From contig CP098528.1 of NCBI GenBank assembly GCA_030440445.1, positions 1,612,001 through 1,676,000 on the forward strand: a DNA stretch of 64,000 nt, in the 5' to 3' direction. This document shows, one piece after another, positions 39,687 to 47,782 of this stretch. The translations under genes were made by a program, and so were the position numbers. The notes under the pieces were generated by a model that was not told the DNA's origin, did not search any database, and saw nothing but the letters and a program-made list of their open reading frames with translations. Every line of letters begins with the position of its first letter. Position 1 is the stretch's first letter. Source of the DNA: Halomonas sp. KG2 (GTDB taxonomy: Bacteria; Pseudomonadota; Gammaproteobacteria; Pseudomonadales; Halomonadaceae).

Positions 39687-40580
39687 CTAGCGAAATGAGA
39701 GTGCGCCAGTCTTGACGCTTGCTCCTGAAGAAGGCGCGGAAGATGCTAACGAGGTTGCACCGGATGTTGAAGACGGCGCTAAGTGGGTAGCCGAATCGAG
39801 CGGCGGATTGGTTGCACCTACTCCTTGGCGTAGCTGGCGGGGAGACAAGCCGTAACTACGCCGAAAAGCATGCGAAAGAGCGCTTTGATTGGCAAAGCCT
39901 GTTTGAATGGCTATGTCAGTGAGTGGTAGACGGCTTTGTAATACAAGCTGCCGAGCTGCGTGTAGGCGTTGGCGTCGTACATACTGCCAGGGTGACAGGC
40001 CCGTTTGGACGCGAAAGCGTTCAGAAAAGTGTGCCTCACTAAGGCAAGCCAATTTTGCTAAATCAGCTACTCTCAGCTCATCGGCCAAGTGGTGGCGAAT
40101 AAATCGATCGATTTGATCAAGATTGAGCCGCCGTTGTGATGCGCTCTCTGAGGCGCCCAGGCGAGCCTTTAATGAACCTAACAGCGTGGCAGCAAGCCGG
40201 TCCTGCTGAAAAGACATTGCCGACGTGTCAAATCCTTGGGCGAGCTCGCTTTCTACGAAAGCAAGGTAGTGGCGCAATGGGTTGTCGAGTGCAAAAAAAC
40301 GCGGTGCATCAAACAGTGCTACCAACTCGCGGTGTTCGCCCGTTAAAGCAGGCGCATCTTCAGGTAGATCCAGTATCAGTTGACGATTGTAGCCATTACC
40401 TGAATAGAAGTGTTCGTGATTCGCGGGAACAATGCAGCCTGAAAATGCGTTTACCCGGCCGCCGAGGCCTTCGATTTCAAATTCTGAAGAGCCGCACAGC
40501 GTAATGACGATTTGGTGAAAATCGTGGGAGTGATGTTTTGTGGCACTTTCTAAAGGGATTTGACGAATAGTACTCGGCAT
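39687..40580 (-). CDS. AraC family transcriptional regulator, probable activator of the put genes
   Basis: The 297-residue protein has a cupin-type N-terminal sensing domain (KHHSHDFHQIVITLCGSSEFEIEG, GCIVPANHEHFYSG) and a C-terminal AraC DNA-binding domain (LRVADLAKLACLSEAHFSERFRVQTGLSPWQYV near 175, then LTDIAIQTGFANQSALSHAFRRSYGLSPRQLR near 223). A Ser/Thr/Ala-rich tail of about 40 residues follows, unusual for the family. In Pseudomonas the AraC-type PruR activates putAP; the place of this gene directly upstream of putA suggests the same role, which is inference. Confidence 0.82.
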   Translation of the reverse strand: MPSTIRQIPLESATKHHSHDFHQIVITLCGSSEFEIEGLGGRVNAFSGCIVPANHEHFYSGNGYNRQLILDLPEDAPALTGEHRELVALFDAPRFFALDNPLRHYLAFVESELAQGFDTSAMSFQQDRLAATLLGSLKARLGASESASQRRLNLDQIDRFIRHHLADELRVADLAKLACLSEAHFSERFRVQTGLSPWQYVRRQRLHAARQLVLQSRLPLTDIAIQTGFANQSALSHAFRRSYGLSPRQLRQGVGATNPPLDSATHLAPSSTSGATSLASSAPSSGASVKTGALSFR

Positions 40581-40606
40581 GGGGTCTCCTCGACACGACT
40601 GGCCTG

Positions 40607-40966
40607 TTACTGCTGGCGCAGCGCTGTGTGTGCCGCTAAATGATCACGTAATGCTTTCAGTTCCTCGTAACCCTCTTGGTTAAGTAACGGTTTGCTTCGA
40701 GCAATTTGCCAATGGCGCCCGTGGGTGTCCATTAAATGTGATGCACGACGGCGGACACTCTCTAGGTACTCATCGTGGCGAATGGGGTAACCAATGATGG
40801 CATTCCACTCCGTTTCACTGATGCTGCTTTCCAGCGCTTTGTCGAACAAATTGATCAGATCGTTAGGCTCAGTGCGGTAGCGTGGCGTACCTACTGTCAT
40901 TAATATCACCAGCACGCCACCTATTACCAGCAAACAGACGCCAAACACTAAAAGGTACAGCGCCAT
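40607..40966 (-). CDS. small single-pass membrane protein of unknown function
   Basis: The 119-residue protein starts with one strong membrane helix (LYLLVFGVCLLVIGGVLVIL, residues 3-22), then a helical, charged cytoplasmic part (PNDLINLFDKALESSISETEW, YLESVRRRASHLMDTHGRHW). I know no family for it. AGGGAG lies upstream of the ATG. It is on the same strand as the AraC regulator, 26 bases upstream of that gene, and may share its transcript. Confidence 0.65.
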   Translation of the reverse strand: MALYLLVFGVCLLVIGGVLVILMTVGTPRYRTEPNDLINLFDKALESSISETEWNAIIGYPIRHDEYLESVRRRASHLMDTHGRHWQIARSKPLLNQEGYEELKALRDHLAAHTALRQQ

Positions 40967-41061
40967 ACTACACTCCCTGCAAAATCAGTATCAGCATTCG
41001 TTTAACAATGCACGACAGTATACGCCTGCTGCTCGTTAAGACGAAAATTTTGCAGTTTCGC

Positions 41062-41087
41062 GAACTTTTCCCCTACAAGGTGTCAGA
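41062..41087 (+). promoter_or_regulatory. SigmaE-like promoter of a candidate small RNA
   Basis: GAACTT (41062-41067) and TCAGA (41083-41087) are 15 bases apart, near the GAACTT-N16-TCTGA pattern of RpoE/AlgU promoters. Nothing coding on the plus strand follows before the terminator at 41160-41188. A SigmaA-like alternative (TTGCAG and TACAAG, 18 apart) overlaps it. Confidence 0.4.
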
Positions 41088-41092
41088 GTGTG

Positions 41093-41188
41093 TACAGGCA
41101 ACATCGCGATAGCAGTCGTTAATAGTGTTGTTCTGGCTATTGTTTTCGATCCCTTGCTTCCGCTGCTTATCAAGCAGCGGTTTTTTTT
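41093..41188 (+). ncRNA. candidate small RNA A (sibling of the one at 45481)
   Basis: A strong rho-independent terminator on the plus strand (CCGCTGCTT, ATC loop, AAGCAGCGG and eight T, 41160-41188) stands in a gap where both flanking genes run on the minus strand, so it ends no known gene. It is preceded by ATAGCAG, GTGTTGT and GATCCCTTGCTT, all of which recur in the same order at 45481-45577. With a start about six bases after the SigmaE-like -10, the RNA would be about 96 bases. The long T tail is typical of Hfq-bound RNAs. No good start codon and site lie within. Confidence 0.55.
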
Positions 41189-41228
41189 GCTTATCAATCG
41201 GTCTTTTTCTGACGTAGTACGGCAGTAG

Positions 41229-41636
41229 TTAGTGTCGGCGAATCGTTAGCAGCGCCATTAAGATGTCGCGGCGCGTGACAATCCCCACTAAACGTTGCTG
41301 CTCCACAACGGGGTAAACCTTTGGTTTTGCTCCGAGCATTTCCTGCGCTAAGTCGGTGATACTTTTATTGGGCGTTGTGGTGAGCACGTCTTGGCGCATT
41401 AACTCACGTACCAGCGGCGCTTCATCATCGTGGTAGATGCTGTCCAATACGCGACCCATCACATCCTGTTCGGATATAAAACCAATCAGCCGATCAGACG
41501 CATCTACCACTGGAGCGCCTGGTAAGCGATGCAATGCCAAACCTTGAGCTAAGTTGGTGATAGAGGTTTGGCCAGTGACGCGGTAGCAGTCCCGTGACAT
41601 GACATCGCGTACGGTATCGGGGGTTTTATTATTCAT
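41229..41636 (-). CDS. CBS domain pair protein
   Basis: The 135-residue protein consists of two CBS motifs: VRDVMSRDCYRVTGQTSITNLAQGLALHRLPGAPVVDASDRLIGFISEQDVM in parts over residues 8-65 and VRELMRQDVLTTTPNKSITDLAQEML up to VYPVVEQQRLVGIVTRRDIL. CBS pairs bind adenosine nucleotides and sense energy state. No catalytic or transport domain is attached. The start ATG at 41636 has AAGGAGTG upstream (minus strand). It is a single gene. Confidence 0.88.
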   Translation of the reverse strand: MNNKTPDTVRDVMSRDCYRVTGQTSITNLAQGLALHRLPGAPVVDASDRLIGFISEQDVMGRVLDSIYHDDEAPLVRELMRQDVLTTTPNKSITDLAQEMLGAKPKVYPVVEQQRLVGIVTRRDILMALLTIRRH

Positions 41637-41714
41637 CTTGACACTCCTTGACGTAATACGCGCAGTTTCACTCTAAAGAAGAGTAGAGCAATAACCGCTT
41701 GCGGCATGAAAGCC

Positions 41715-41762
41715 ATGAATCACAAGAACTATGAGTCACAAGACCTATGAGCCACGAGACCT
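41715..41762. repeat. 16-bp tandem repeat, three copies
   Basis: ATGAATCACAAGAACT, ATGAGTCACAAGACCT and ATGAGCCACGAGACCT lie head to tail in the divergent gap between the CBS gene and the Pmp3-domain gene. Copies differ by two or three bases. Confidence 0.88.
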
Positions 41763-41861
41763 ATAATTCTATTAATGTAGAAGATTTAACTCACCCTGCG
41801 TTGTCCTTATTATTGATACATTCAACGCTTTGCTTCATTCCAGAAGCTGCAAGGAGTCAGT

Positions 41862-42407
41862 ATGGACGCACGTGAATACCTCAATCGCAAAGGCGTTGGC
41901 ATAGAAAGAGACCCTGAACGGCCCAACACATTAGAAGAAAAAGCGTGGGAGAGAGCTCGTGGGGCAGGTAGCCAGCGTCCAAAATCCGGTACACCACATG
42001 ATTGGGAAGACTGGGAGCGCCATCACGACGATTTGGCAGACGGCGCGGAAACGCTAGAGCAGAAAATTGATAAAGAGGCTCACCAAAAAGCACTAGCTAA
42101 AGAGAAGCAGCAAGCTAAGCAAGCGCAAGCGGCGGTAGAGCACTTTACGCCTACCGCGCAAACAAATGAGACGGATAGTGCGCTTAAGCATCAAACCCCA
42201 TCACCCATTGCTTCTGAAGGCGTGCCAGCATCGCCTCAACCGACATCGGTTCTGTTTGCCTACCGCGCGTTAGCCGTTTTGCTACCACCTTTGGCCGTTG
42301 GGCTAACAGAGGGCGGGGCAAAACGTGTTGCCCTTAGTGTTGTGTTGACGTTGTTGGGCTGGCTTCCTGGCGTAGTGCATGCGTTTATATGGTTAAAAAA
42401 GCACTAA
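41862..42407 (+). CDS. fusion of a charged N-terminal region with a C-terminal Pmp3/YqaE domain
   Basis: The 181-residue protein ends in a Pmp3 (UPF0057) module: RALAVLLPPLAVGLTEGGAK and then LSVVLTLLGWLPGVVHAFIWL, two membrane helices with the P-P-L-A-V and L-G-x-x-P-G-x-x-H-A patterns. Normal Pmp3 proteins are only about 50-60 residues. Here 130 hydrophilic residues precede it, with a coiled-coil-like segment (EQKIDKEAHQKALAKEKQQA near 62-85) and a Pro/Ser/Thr linker. Pmp3 proteins affect membrane potential and salt stress. GCAAGGAG lies eight bases before the ATG. Confidence 0.8.
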   Translation: MDAREYLNRKGVGIERDPERPNTLEEKAWERARGAGSQRPKSGTPHDWEDWERHHDDLADGAETLEQKIDKEAHQKALAKEKQQAKQAQAAVEHFTPTAQTNETDSALKHQTPSPIASEGVPASPQPTSVLFAYRALAVLLPPLAVGLTEGGAKRVALSVVLTLLGWLPGVVHAFIWLKKH

Positions 42408-42494
42408 GCTAGCGATTCTTCGTCTATAGCCCATTGGCAGTTGTTGTGAAGCGCGTATAATTCCAGTCAACTTTTCTTTTGGGTGGGGTTTACT

Positions 42495-43364
42495 ATGGGC
42501 TACCTTGTTGGCGTGACGGCGCTGTGGGCGTTCTCATTCTCGTTGATTGGTGTATATCTGGCAGGCCAAGTAGACAGCTACTTTGCGGTGCTTGTACGGG
42601 TAACGCTCGCCATGCTGGTGTTCCTGCCATTTTTACGGCCCAGTTTGCTGCGTGGAAAACAGCGTTTAGCGTTAATGGCGCTGGGTGCGGTGCAGTTAGG
42701 CGTCATGTACACCTTCTTCTATCACTCGTTTTTGCTGCTATCGGTTCCTGAAGTTCTGTTATTCACGATTTTCACGCCAGTTTATATTGCGCTTCTAGAT
42801 GACCTAATGTTTAAGCGCTTCACGCCTATTTATCTAGTGACCGCACTATTGGCGGTGATTGGAGCAGGCGTGATTCGTTACGATGGTATTGATAGTGGGT
42901 TCTGGCTGGGTTTTTTGGTAGTGCAGGGGGCTAACCTCTGTTTTGCGTTAGGTCAGGTTGGCTATCGTCGTCTCGCGGCTGATTTGCCGCCTACCTTGGC
43001 GTGGCATAACGTGTTTGGCTGGTTCTTTATCGGCGCAATGCTCGTGGCACTCCCGGCCTTTTTGCTGTTTGGTAATACGGCAGCGCTGCCCAGTACACCG
43101 GTGCAATGGAGTGTATTGGCATGGCTTGGGCTAGTCGCTTCTGGTGTGGGTTATTTCGCTTGGAACCAAGGAGCCACCAAGGTTGATGCAGGAACGCTGG
43201 CAATAATGAACAATGCGCTGGTGCCTGCTGGTTTGGTGGTTAATCTGGTGATTTGGAACCGAGATGCAGATATAGGCAAGCTACTATTGGGTGCCGCTAT
43301 CATGGCCGCTTCCCTGTGGTTAAATCACTGGTGGTTGCAGCGTCGTCGCGCTATACCGGTCTAA
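42495..43364 (+). CDS. EamA/RhaT (DMT superfamily) metabolite exporter
   Basis: The 289-residue inner membrane protein has ten hydrophobic helices in two EamA repeats, LVGVTALWAFSFSLIGVYLAG to about 140 and GFWLGFLVVQGANLCFALGQ to the end. GVGYFAWNQGATKVDAGTLAIMNNALVP near 222-250 is the usual signature of the second repeat. Family members export amino acids or other metabolites; the substrate is unknown. ATG 42495 has TGGGG seven bases upstream; GTG 42483 lies inside the purine-rich region. Confidence 0.85.
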   Translation: MGYLVGVTALWAFSFSLIGVYLAGQVDSYFAVLVRVTLAMLVFLPFLRPSLLRGKQRLALMALGAVQLGVMYTFFYHSFLLLSVPEVLLFTIFTPVYIALLDDLMFKRFTPIYLVTALLAVIGAGVIRYDGIDSGFWLGFLVVQGANLCFALGQVGYRRLAADLPPTLAWHNVFGWFFIGAMLVALPAFLLFGNTAALPSTPVQWSVLAWLGLVASGVGYFAWNQGATKVDAGTLAIMNNALVPAGLVVNLVIWNRDADIGKLLLGAAIMAASLWLNHWWLQRRRAIPV

Positions 43365-43383
43365 CTAATTCAAGCTATTGTTT

Positions 43384-43423
43384 TTGCCCAGAGTAGCCAG
43401 CGGTTTCGCGTTGCGCTGGGCAA
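43384..43423 (+). promoter_or_regulatory. two mutually exclusive hairpins upstream of nadK
   Basis: TTGCCCAG (43384-43391) can pair with CTGGGCAA (43416-43423), while CCAGCG (43397-43402) can pair with CGCTGG (43414-43419). The two stems share bases and cannot form at once. It may be a simple terminator of the exporter gene. Confidence 0.3.
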
Positions 43424-43480
43424 TTTGCTCGACACCCTCATACTCTCCATAATGTGGGCTGATGCCAGCGAGAGTTGTCC

Positions 43481-44446
43481 ATGTCTAACACCCCATCGTC
43501 AGGTTTAGCACCCTTGAGCCAGGCCGAACGCACGCAGCCTTTAGAAGAAGCGCCCCTTAAAAAAGCGACGTCCTTTAAAACAATCGGCTTAATCGGCCGC
43601 TTAGGCAGTGACAAAGTGGTCGATTCGCTTAAGCGGTTGGTCAGCTATCTAGTTGCCCACGATTATAAAGTTCTGATTGAAGACCGGACCGCAACGGTGC
43701 TACCGAACCATGGGCTGCCTGAAGCCAGCCGCCGCATGTTGGGGGAGCTGTGCGATTTGGTCATCGTTGTGGGGGGGGATGGTAGCCTTCTCGGGGCTGC
43801 CCGCACGCTATGCCTTAGCGGTACGTTGATGTTAGGCGTGAACCGGGGGCGGTTAGGCTTTTTAACGGATATTTCCCCTGATGAGCTGGAAAGCCGGGTT
43901 GGCGAAGTGCTGGCGGGAGAGTTTGAAGTTGAAGAGCGTTTCTTGCTAGATGCCGTGTTGTACCGAAATGGTAAAGCGGTGGGGAGTGGTGCTGCGCTCA
44001 ATGAAGTGGTGGTTCATCCCGGTAAAGCGGTGCGCATGATTGAGTTCGAACTGTTTATTGATGGACAGTTTGTGTATAGCCAGCGTAGTGATGGCTTAAT
44101 TATTGCCACGCCCACTGGTTCAACTGCCTATGCGCTTTCTGGCGGCGGGCCAATCATGCACCCCAAACTGGATGTAGTGACGTTGGTGCCTATGTTCCCC
44201 CATACGCTGTCGAGCCGTCCTATTGTGATTGACGCTGCCAGTGAAATCCGTGTCCACATTGGTGAAACCAATCAGACCTATCCCCATATCAGTTGCGACG
44301 GACAAACTCGTGCCGTGGCGAAACCTGACGATGTGCTCGTTATCCAACGAAAACCAGAGCGCGTTCAGCTCGTGCATCCTATTGGGCATAACTTCTATGA
44401 AGTGTTGCGCAGTAAACTCGGCTGGAGCCATCGGCTAGGGGATTAA
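43481..44446 (+). CDS. nadK: NAD kinase
   Basis: The 321-residue protein phosphorylates NAD to NADP in the cytoplasm. The GGDGS motif (VVGGDGSLLGAARTLC, about residue 98) and LAPMFPHTLSSRPIV-like segment (VTLVPMFPHTLSSRPIV) are intact, as is IIATPTGSTAYALSGGGPI (about 206). It has an N-terminal extension of some 30 residues (SNTPSSGLAPLSQAERTQPL) compared with E. coli NadK. The ATG at 43481 is preferred over TTG 43475. The next gene starts two bases after its stop, so the two are cotranscribed. Confidence 0.93.
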   Translation: MSNTPSSGLAPLSQAERTQPLEEAPLKKATSFKTIGLIGRLGSDKVVDSLKRLVSYLVAHDYKVLIEDRTATVLPNHGLPEASRRMLGELCDLVIVVGGDGSLLGAARTLCLSGTLMLGVNRGRLGFLTDISPDELESRVGEVLAGEFEVEERFLLDAVLYRNGKAVGSGAALNEVVVHPGKAVRMIEFELFIDGQFVYSQRSDGLIIATPTGSTAYALSGGGPIMHPKLDVVTLVPMFPHTLSSRPIVIDAASEIRVHIGETNQTYPHISCDGQTRAVAKPDDVLVIQRKPERVQLVHPIGHNFYEVLRSKLGWSHRLGD

Positions 44447-44447
44447 T

Positions 44448-45434
44448 ATGGAGGGCTACGATTTAATCGGGGATGTACATGGCTGTGGTGCAACACTGGC
44501 AGCGTTATTAGAACGGCTTGGCTATCATCAGCGGGGTGGGGTGTATCGTCACCCACGCCGAAAAGTGATTTTTTTAGGCGATTTAATTGATCGTGGTCCG
44601 CGTATTCGTCTAGCGGTTACCATCGCTCGCCGGATGGTTGAAGAGGGCGAAGCATATATTGTTATGGGTAACCATGAATATAATGCTCTGGCCTATACGC
44701 ATCCTGCGCCCCCTGGGAGCAACAAACGTTGGCTGCGCGAACATACGCCGCGCCATAACCGTATTATTGAAGACACGTTGGCCCAGTACCGAGATTATAC
44801 CAATGAGTGGGAAGACACCTTGGCGTGGTTTAAGACGATTCCACTCTGCCTTGAGCTGGATGGGATTCGTGTGGTGCATGCCTGCTGGGATGACGAGTTG
44901 ATTCGACAGCTTAAACAGCGCGCGCCCAACGCCTGCATGGACAACCACTTTCTGGTTGAGTCCACTGACCCCTCAACACAAGCCTTTCGTATACTTGATC
45001 GCCTAACCCGTGGGCCTCATATACCGTTACCAAAAGGCATTGCGATACACTCAGGCGATGGCTTTACCAGGCAGAGTTTTCGTGCGCACTTTTGGTCAGC
45101 GAACCCCCAGCAGTGGGGGGACGTGGTATTTCAGCCAGATAACCTTCCTGGTGACCTAGAGACCAGAACGCTGACCGATACTGAACGCCAGCGCCTTAGT
45201 TATTACGGCCCAGAACAGCCCCCTTTATTTATCGGCCATTACTGGTGCGAGGGTATTCCCGCCTTACCAGCACACAACATTGCCTGCTTGGATTATAGTG
45301 CGGTGAAATTTGGCCGTTTAGTGGCTTATCGCTGGAGCGGAGAAGCGCGGCTCAATGCTGATCATTTTGTATGGATACAAGTGCCAAAAGAGGAGCGTGC
45401 ACTGCCTAAACCGTGGGAAATAGATTTTGATTAA
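44448..45434 (+). CDS. calcineurin-like metallophosphoesterase
   Basis: The 328-residue protein shows the PPP-type phosphatase motifs: LIGDVHGCGATLAALLERLGY (D-x-H, residue 6-), VIFLGDLIDRGP (G-D-x2-D-R), IVMGNHEYNAL (G-N-H-E) and later VVHACWDD and IGHYWCEG histidines. It is of the group that includes bis(5'-nucleosyl)-tetraphosphatases and PrpE-like enzymes, but it is longer and lacks a clear substrate marker. Its start follows nadK by one base, which suggests a role tied to nucleotide metabolism (inference). Confidence 0.85.
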   Translation: MEGYDLIGDVHGCGATLAALLERLGYHQRGGVYRHPRRKVIFLGDLIDRGPRIRLAVTIARRMVEEGEAYIVMGNHEYNALAYTHPAPPGSNKRWLREHTPRHNRIIEDTLAQYRDYTNEWEDTLAWFKTIPLCLELDGIRVVHACWDDELIRQLKQRAPNACMDNHFLVESTDPSTQAFRILDRLTRGPHIPLPKGIAIHSGDGFTRQSFRAHFWSANPQQWGDVVFQPDNLPGDLETRTLTDTERQRLSYYGPEQPPLFIGHYWCEGIPALPAHNIACLDYSAVKFGRLVAYRWSGEARLNADHFVWIQVPKEERALPKPWEIDFD

Positions 45435-45480
45435 TAGCGATATTGTTAATCTTTACACTCGGTTACATATTTTTTTCAAA

Positions 45481-45577
45481 ATAGCTGAACTAACGGTGTT
45501 GTCGGTTATCAGAGTAAGTGTTCCCTTGAATGATCCCTTGCTTTTTGATCCGGCGGCCCCCTCCGCCGGATTTTTTT
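45481..45577 (+). ncRNA. candidate small RNA B (sibling of the one at 41093)
   Basis: This segment has ATAGCTG, GTGTTGT, GG-TTAT and GATCCCTTGCTT (45532-45543) in the same order as candidate A, then its own terminator (ATCCGGCGG, CCCCCT loop, CCGCCGGAT and seven T, 45548-45577). The terminator stems differ in sequence, so the match before them is not due to a shared hairpin. GAACTA and TCAGAG 16 bases apart (45487-45514) fit a SigmaE promoter, but this lies inside the similar region, so the true 5' end is open. The terminator may also serve the phosphatase gene. Confidence 0.5.
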
Positions 45578-45641
45578 CGTCTATCCGTTGGTGACGCGGC
45601 GTGATGTTACGCCGATTCTTATTGGTTGAAAGGAACCTGCC

Positions 45642-46493
45642 ATGCATCCAGTAATGCTTTTACCCACGGGCGCGGACACAAAAGAGCTGCGTAAAGCGCT
45701 ATGGCACTACCGCATTGGTCACCGCATTACCGATGAAGCAGATGGCCAGCTGCTATGGGTTGCCGACCCGCGCCAGCATGATGAAATGAGATCGTTGGTG
45801 AGCCGCTGGGAGCGAGGTGAGCCCCTGATTACGACGACTGTTCGACCCCGTCACCGAAGCGGGATGACTCGCTTGGTACCGATGTTGCGCCAAGTACCGG
45901 TTACAGCGCTGATGATTGGTATTAGCCTAGTTATTTTTGCCCTAACAGGGGTATTTGGCGACTTACTCATTGTAGGGCTGACCATCGTGCCAGTGGGCGT
46001 TTCAGGTGGGCAGCTCGTATATGGCAACCTTAGTGACACAATAATGTCTGGCCAAGTATGGCGCTTACTGTCGCCTGCGTTTTTACACTTTGGCTGGATG
46101 CATTTGATCTTCAACCTAATGTGGGTATGGTACTTCGGGCGTCAAATCGAGCAGCTCCAGGGTAGCCGTACCATGCTGCTACTGCTTCTGGTTGCCGGTA
46201 TTGGCGCTAACATTGCGCAATATGTCACTGGCACCGTGCTGTTTGGCGGTATGTCGGGTGTGGTTTACGCCCTGTTGGCCCATGTATGGCTGATGTCTTA
46301 TCGTGCCCCGCAAAGCGGATTTTTCGTCCCCCAGATGCTAGTCGTCTTCATGCTGGGCTGGATGGTGTTCACCATGACCGATATTGCCGGTAGCGTGGGT
46401 TTTGGCAACGTAGCGAATGAAGCGCACTTGGGCGGGCTGCTCGTGGGGCTGGTCACAGGCTGGTATTATTCATCCAAACGAAGCAAACATTAA
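45642..46493 (+). CDS. glpG: rhomboid family intramembrane serine protease (GlpG-like)
   Basis: The 283-residue protein has a cytoplasmic N-terminal domain (about 1-75) like GlpG and six membrane helices. The catalytic serine is in LFGGMSGVVYALLAH (about residue 205) and the histidine in NVANEAHLGGLLVGLV (about 265); the W-R-x(3)-hydrophobic loop is QVWRLLSPAFLHFGWMHLIFN. E. coli GlpG cleaves transmembrane segments of damaged or orphan proteins. AAAGGA lies eight bases before the ATG. Confidence 0.92.
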   Translation: MHPVMLLPTGADTKELRKALWHYRIGHRITDEADGQLLWVADPRQHDEMRSLVSRWERGEPLITTTVRPRHRSGMTRLVPMLRQVPVTALMIGISLVIFALTGVFGDLLIVGLTIVPVGVSGGQLVYGNLSDTIMSGQVWRLLSPAFLHFGWMHLIFNLMWVWYFGRQIEQLQGSRTMLLLLLVAGIGANIAQYVTGTVLFGGMSGVVYALLAHVWLMSYRAPQSGFFVPQMLVVFMLGWMVFTMTDIAGSVGFGNVANEAHLGGLLVGLVTGWYYSSKRSKH

Positions 46494-46504
46494 AGGTGCC
46501 TACG

Positions 46505-46789
46505 ATGAGTGACATGACCTTCGATAAAATGATTAACCAAATGACGCCCGCTATTTACGAAAGCCTTAAGCAGGCAGTAGCGTTGCGCAAATGGCCCGAT
46601 GGCCGGTATTTAACGCCAGAACAGACCGAATTGTGCCTGGAAGCGGTGATGCGTTTTGAGGTGGAGAATAACGTTCCTGAAGAGAGCCGTGTTGGCTATC
46701 TGGAGCAGCGTACCTGTGGTGCTAGCGCGACCGGTGCCGGTGTTTCCCCTGAAATGGCAGGCCTTGCCCGGGATGCCACGCGTGACTGA
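46505..46789 (+). CDS. yeaC: YeaC family protein (DUF1315)
   Basis: The 94-residue protein matches DUF1315 with DKMINQMTPAIYESLKQAVALRKWPDGR and LTPEQTELCLEAVMRFEVEN, listed here in parts. It is a small soluble protein with no known role. ATG 46505 has AAAGGTG six bases upstream and is better than GTG 46496. Its end overlaps the DUF2797 gene by 17 bases, so the two are translated together. Confidence 0.85.
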   Translation: MSDMTFDKMINQMTPAIYESLKQAVALRKWPDGRYLTPEQTELCLEAVMRFEVENNVPEESRVGYLEQRTCGASATGAGVSPEMAGLARDATRD

Positions 46790-47639
46790 TGATCTGTTTG
46801 CCTCGGTAGCATCCCCGGTGCAAGGATGTTTGCAAAAAATGGCGGCTGATTTGCCTAGTCGCCAAGATGATCGGGTGGTGTATCACCTTCGCGCGGGCGA
46901 ACATCGAATGCCTCTGAATGAGCGTATCGGCTCGCCGATGCAACTTGTCTGGAGCGGTGCGATTGCTTGCACCCACTGCGGGCGGGCAACCAAAAAAAGT
47001 TTTGCTCAAGGCTACTGTTACCCCTGCTTTAAGCGTTTAGCCCAGTGTGATACCTGCATCATGAAACCCGAGACGTGCCACTATCATCAGGGCACCTGCC
47101 GGGACCCCGAGTGGGGTGAGAAGCACTGCTTCCAGCCACACATTGTCTACTTAGCGAACTCATCCGGCTTGAAGGTAGGTATCACCCGCAAAACGCAAAT
47201 GCCGACCCGCTGGCTGGACCAAGGGGCCATTCAGGCGTTGCCTATTCTTGAGGTAAATACCCGACAACAGTCTGGTTTTGTCGAAATGCTCTTTAAAGAG
47301 CAAGTGGCCGACCGAACTAACTGGCGTGCCATGCTTAAAGGCGAAGTGAAACCATTGGATTTGTGCGCAGAGCGTGACCGTCTTTTTAACCTGCTAGCCG
47401 ATGGGTTAGGGCAGTTACGTGACGTGCACGGTGCGGATGCCATTCGTACGCTGGATGAAACGCCACTGGACTTTCATTATCCCGTGGCGACTTTTCCAAC
47501 TAAAGTGACGTCCCATAACTTTGATAAACAGCCGCTGATTGAAGGTACCCTTCAAGGTGTAAAAGGGCAGTACCTGATCTTTGATACCGGGGTTATCAAC
47601 CTGCGTAAATTCACCGGTTACGAAATCGCTGTGGAGTAG
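46773..47639 (+). CDS. DUF2797 family protein with zinc-binding cysteines and GIY-YIG-like segment
   Basis: The 288-residue protein fits DUF2797. It has a cysteine-rich part (CTHCGRATKKSF, GYCYPCFKRLAQCDTC, CHYHQGTC near residues 65-115) that should bind zinc. It is followed by HIVYLANSSGLKVGITR and PTRWLDQGA, a layout like the start of GIY-YIG nuclease domains. The function is unknown; nucleic acid binding is inference. ATG 46773 is chosen; GTG 46782 is possible, and the frame upstream overlaps yeaC and lacks family similarity. Confidence 0.8.
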   Translation: MPRVTDDLFASVASPVQGCLQKMAADLPSRQDDRVVYHLRAGEHRMPLNERIGSPMQLVWSGAIACTHCGRATKKSFAQGYCYPCFKRLAQCDTCIMKPETCHYHQGTCRDPEWGEKHCFQPHIVYLANSSGLKVGITRKTQMPTRWLDQGAIQALPILEVNTRQQSGFVEMLFKEQVADRTNWRAMLKGEVKPLDLCAERDRLFNLLADGLGQLRDVHGADAIRTLDETPLDFHYPVATFPTKVTSHNFDKQPLIEGTLQGVKGQYLIFDTGVINLRKFTGYEIAVE

Positions 47640-47782
47640 CCCTCGCTATATCTCCTAACGCGGGCTTTTAACTGATTATAACTGCCTATCTTCGCTATCC
47701 TGCCTAGCTAGAGTCGCTTTTGTTAACTAAGGTTATCTGGGGCAAATCCCGTTATCGCCTTACGCAACGCAAGGAAGCCTCA

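Noticed and set aside
40882..41112. 76-residue plus-strand frame ahead of the orphan terminator
   Set aside because: It starts opposite the membrane protein gene, lacks a ribosome binding site and is not compatible with the shared small RNA region.
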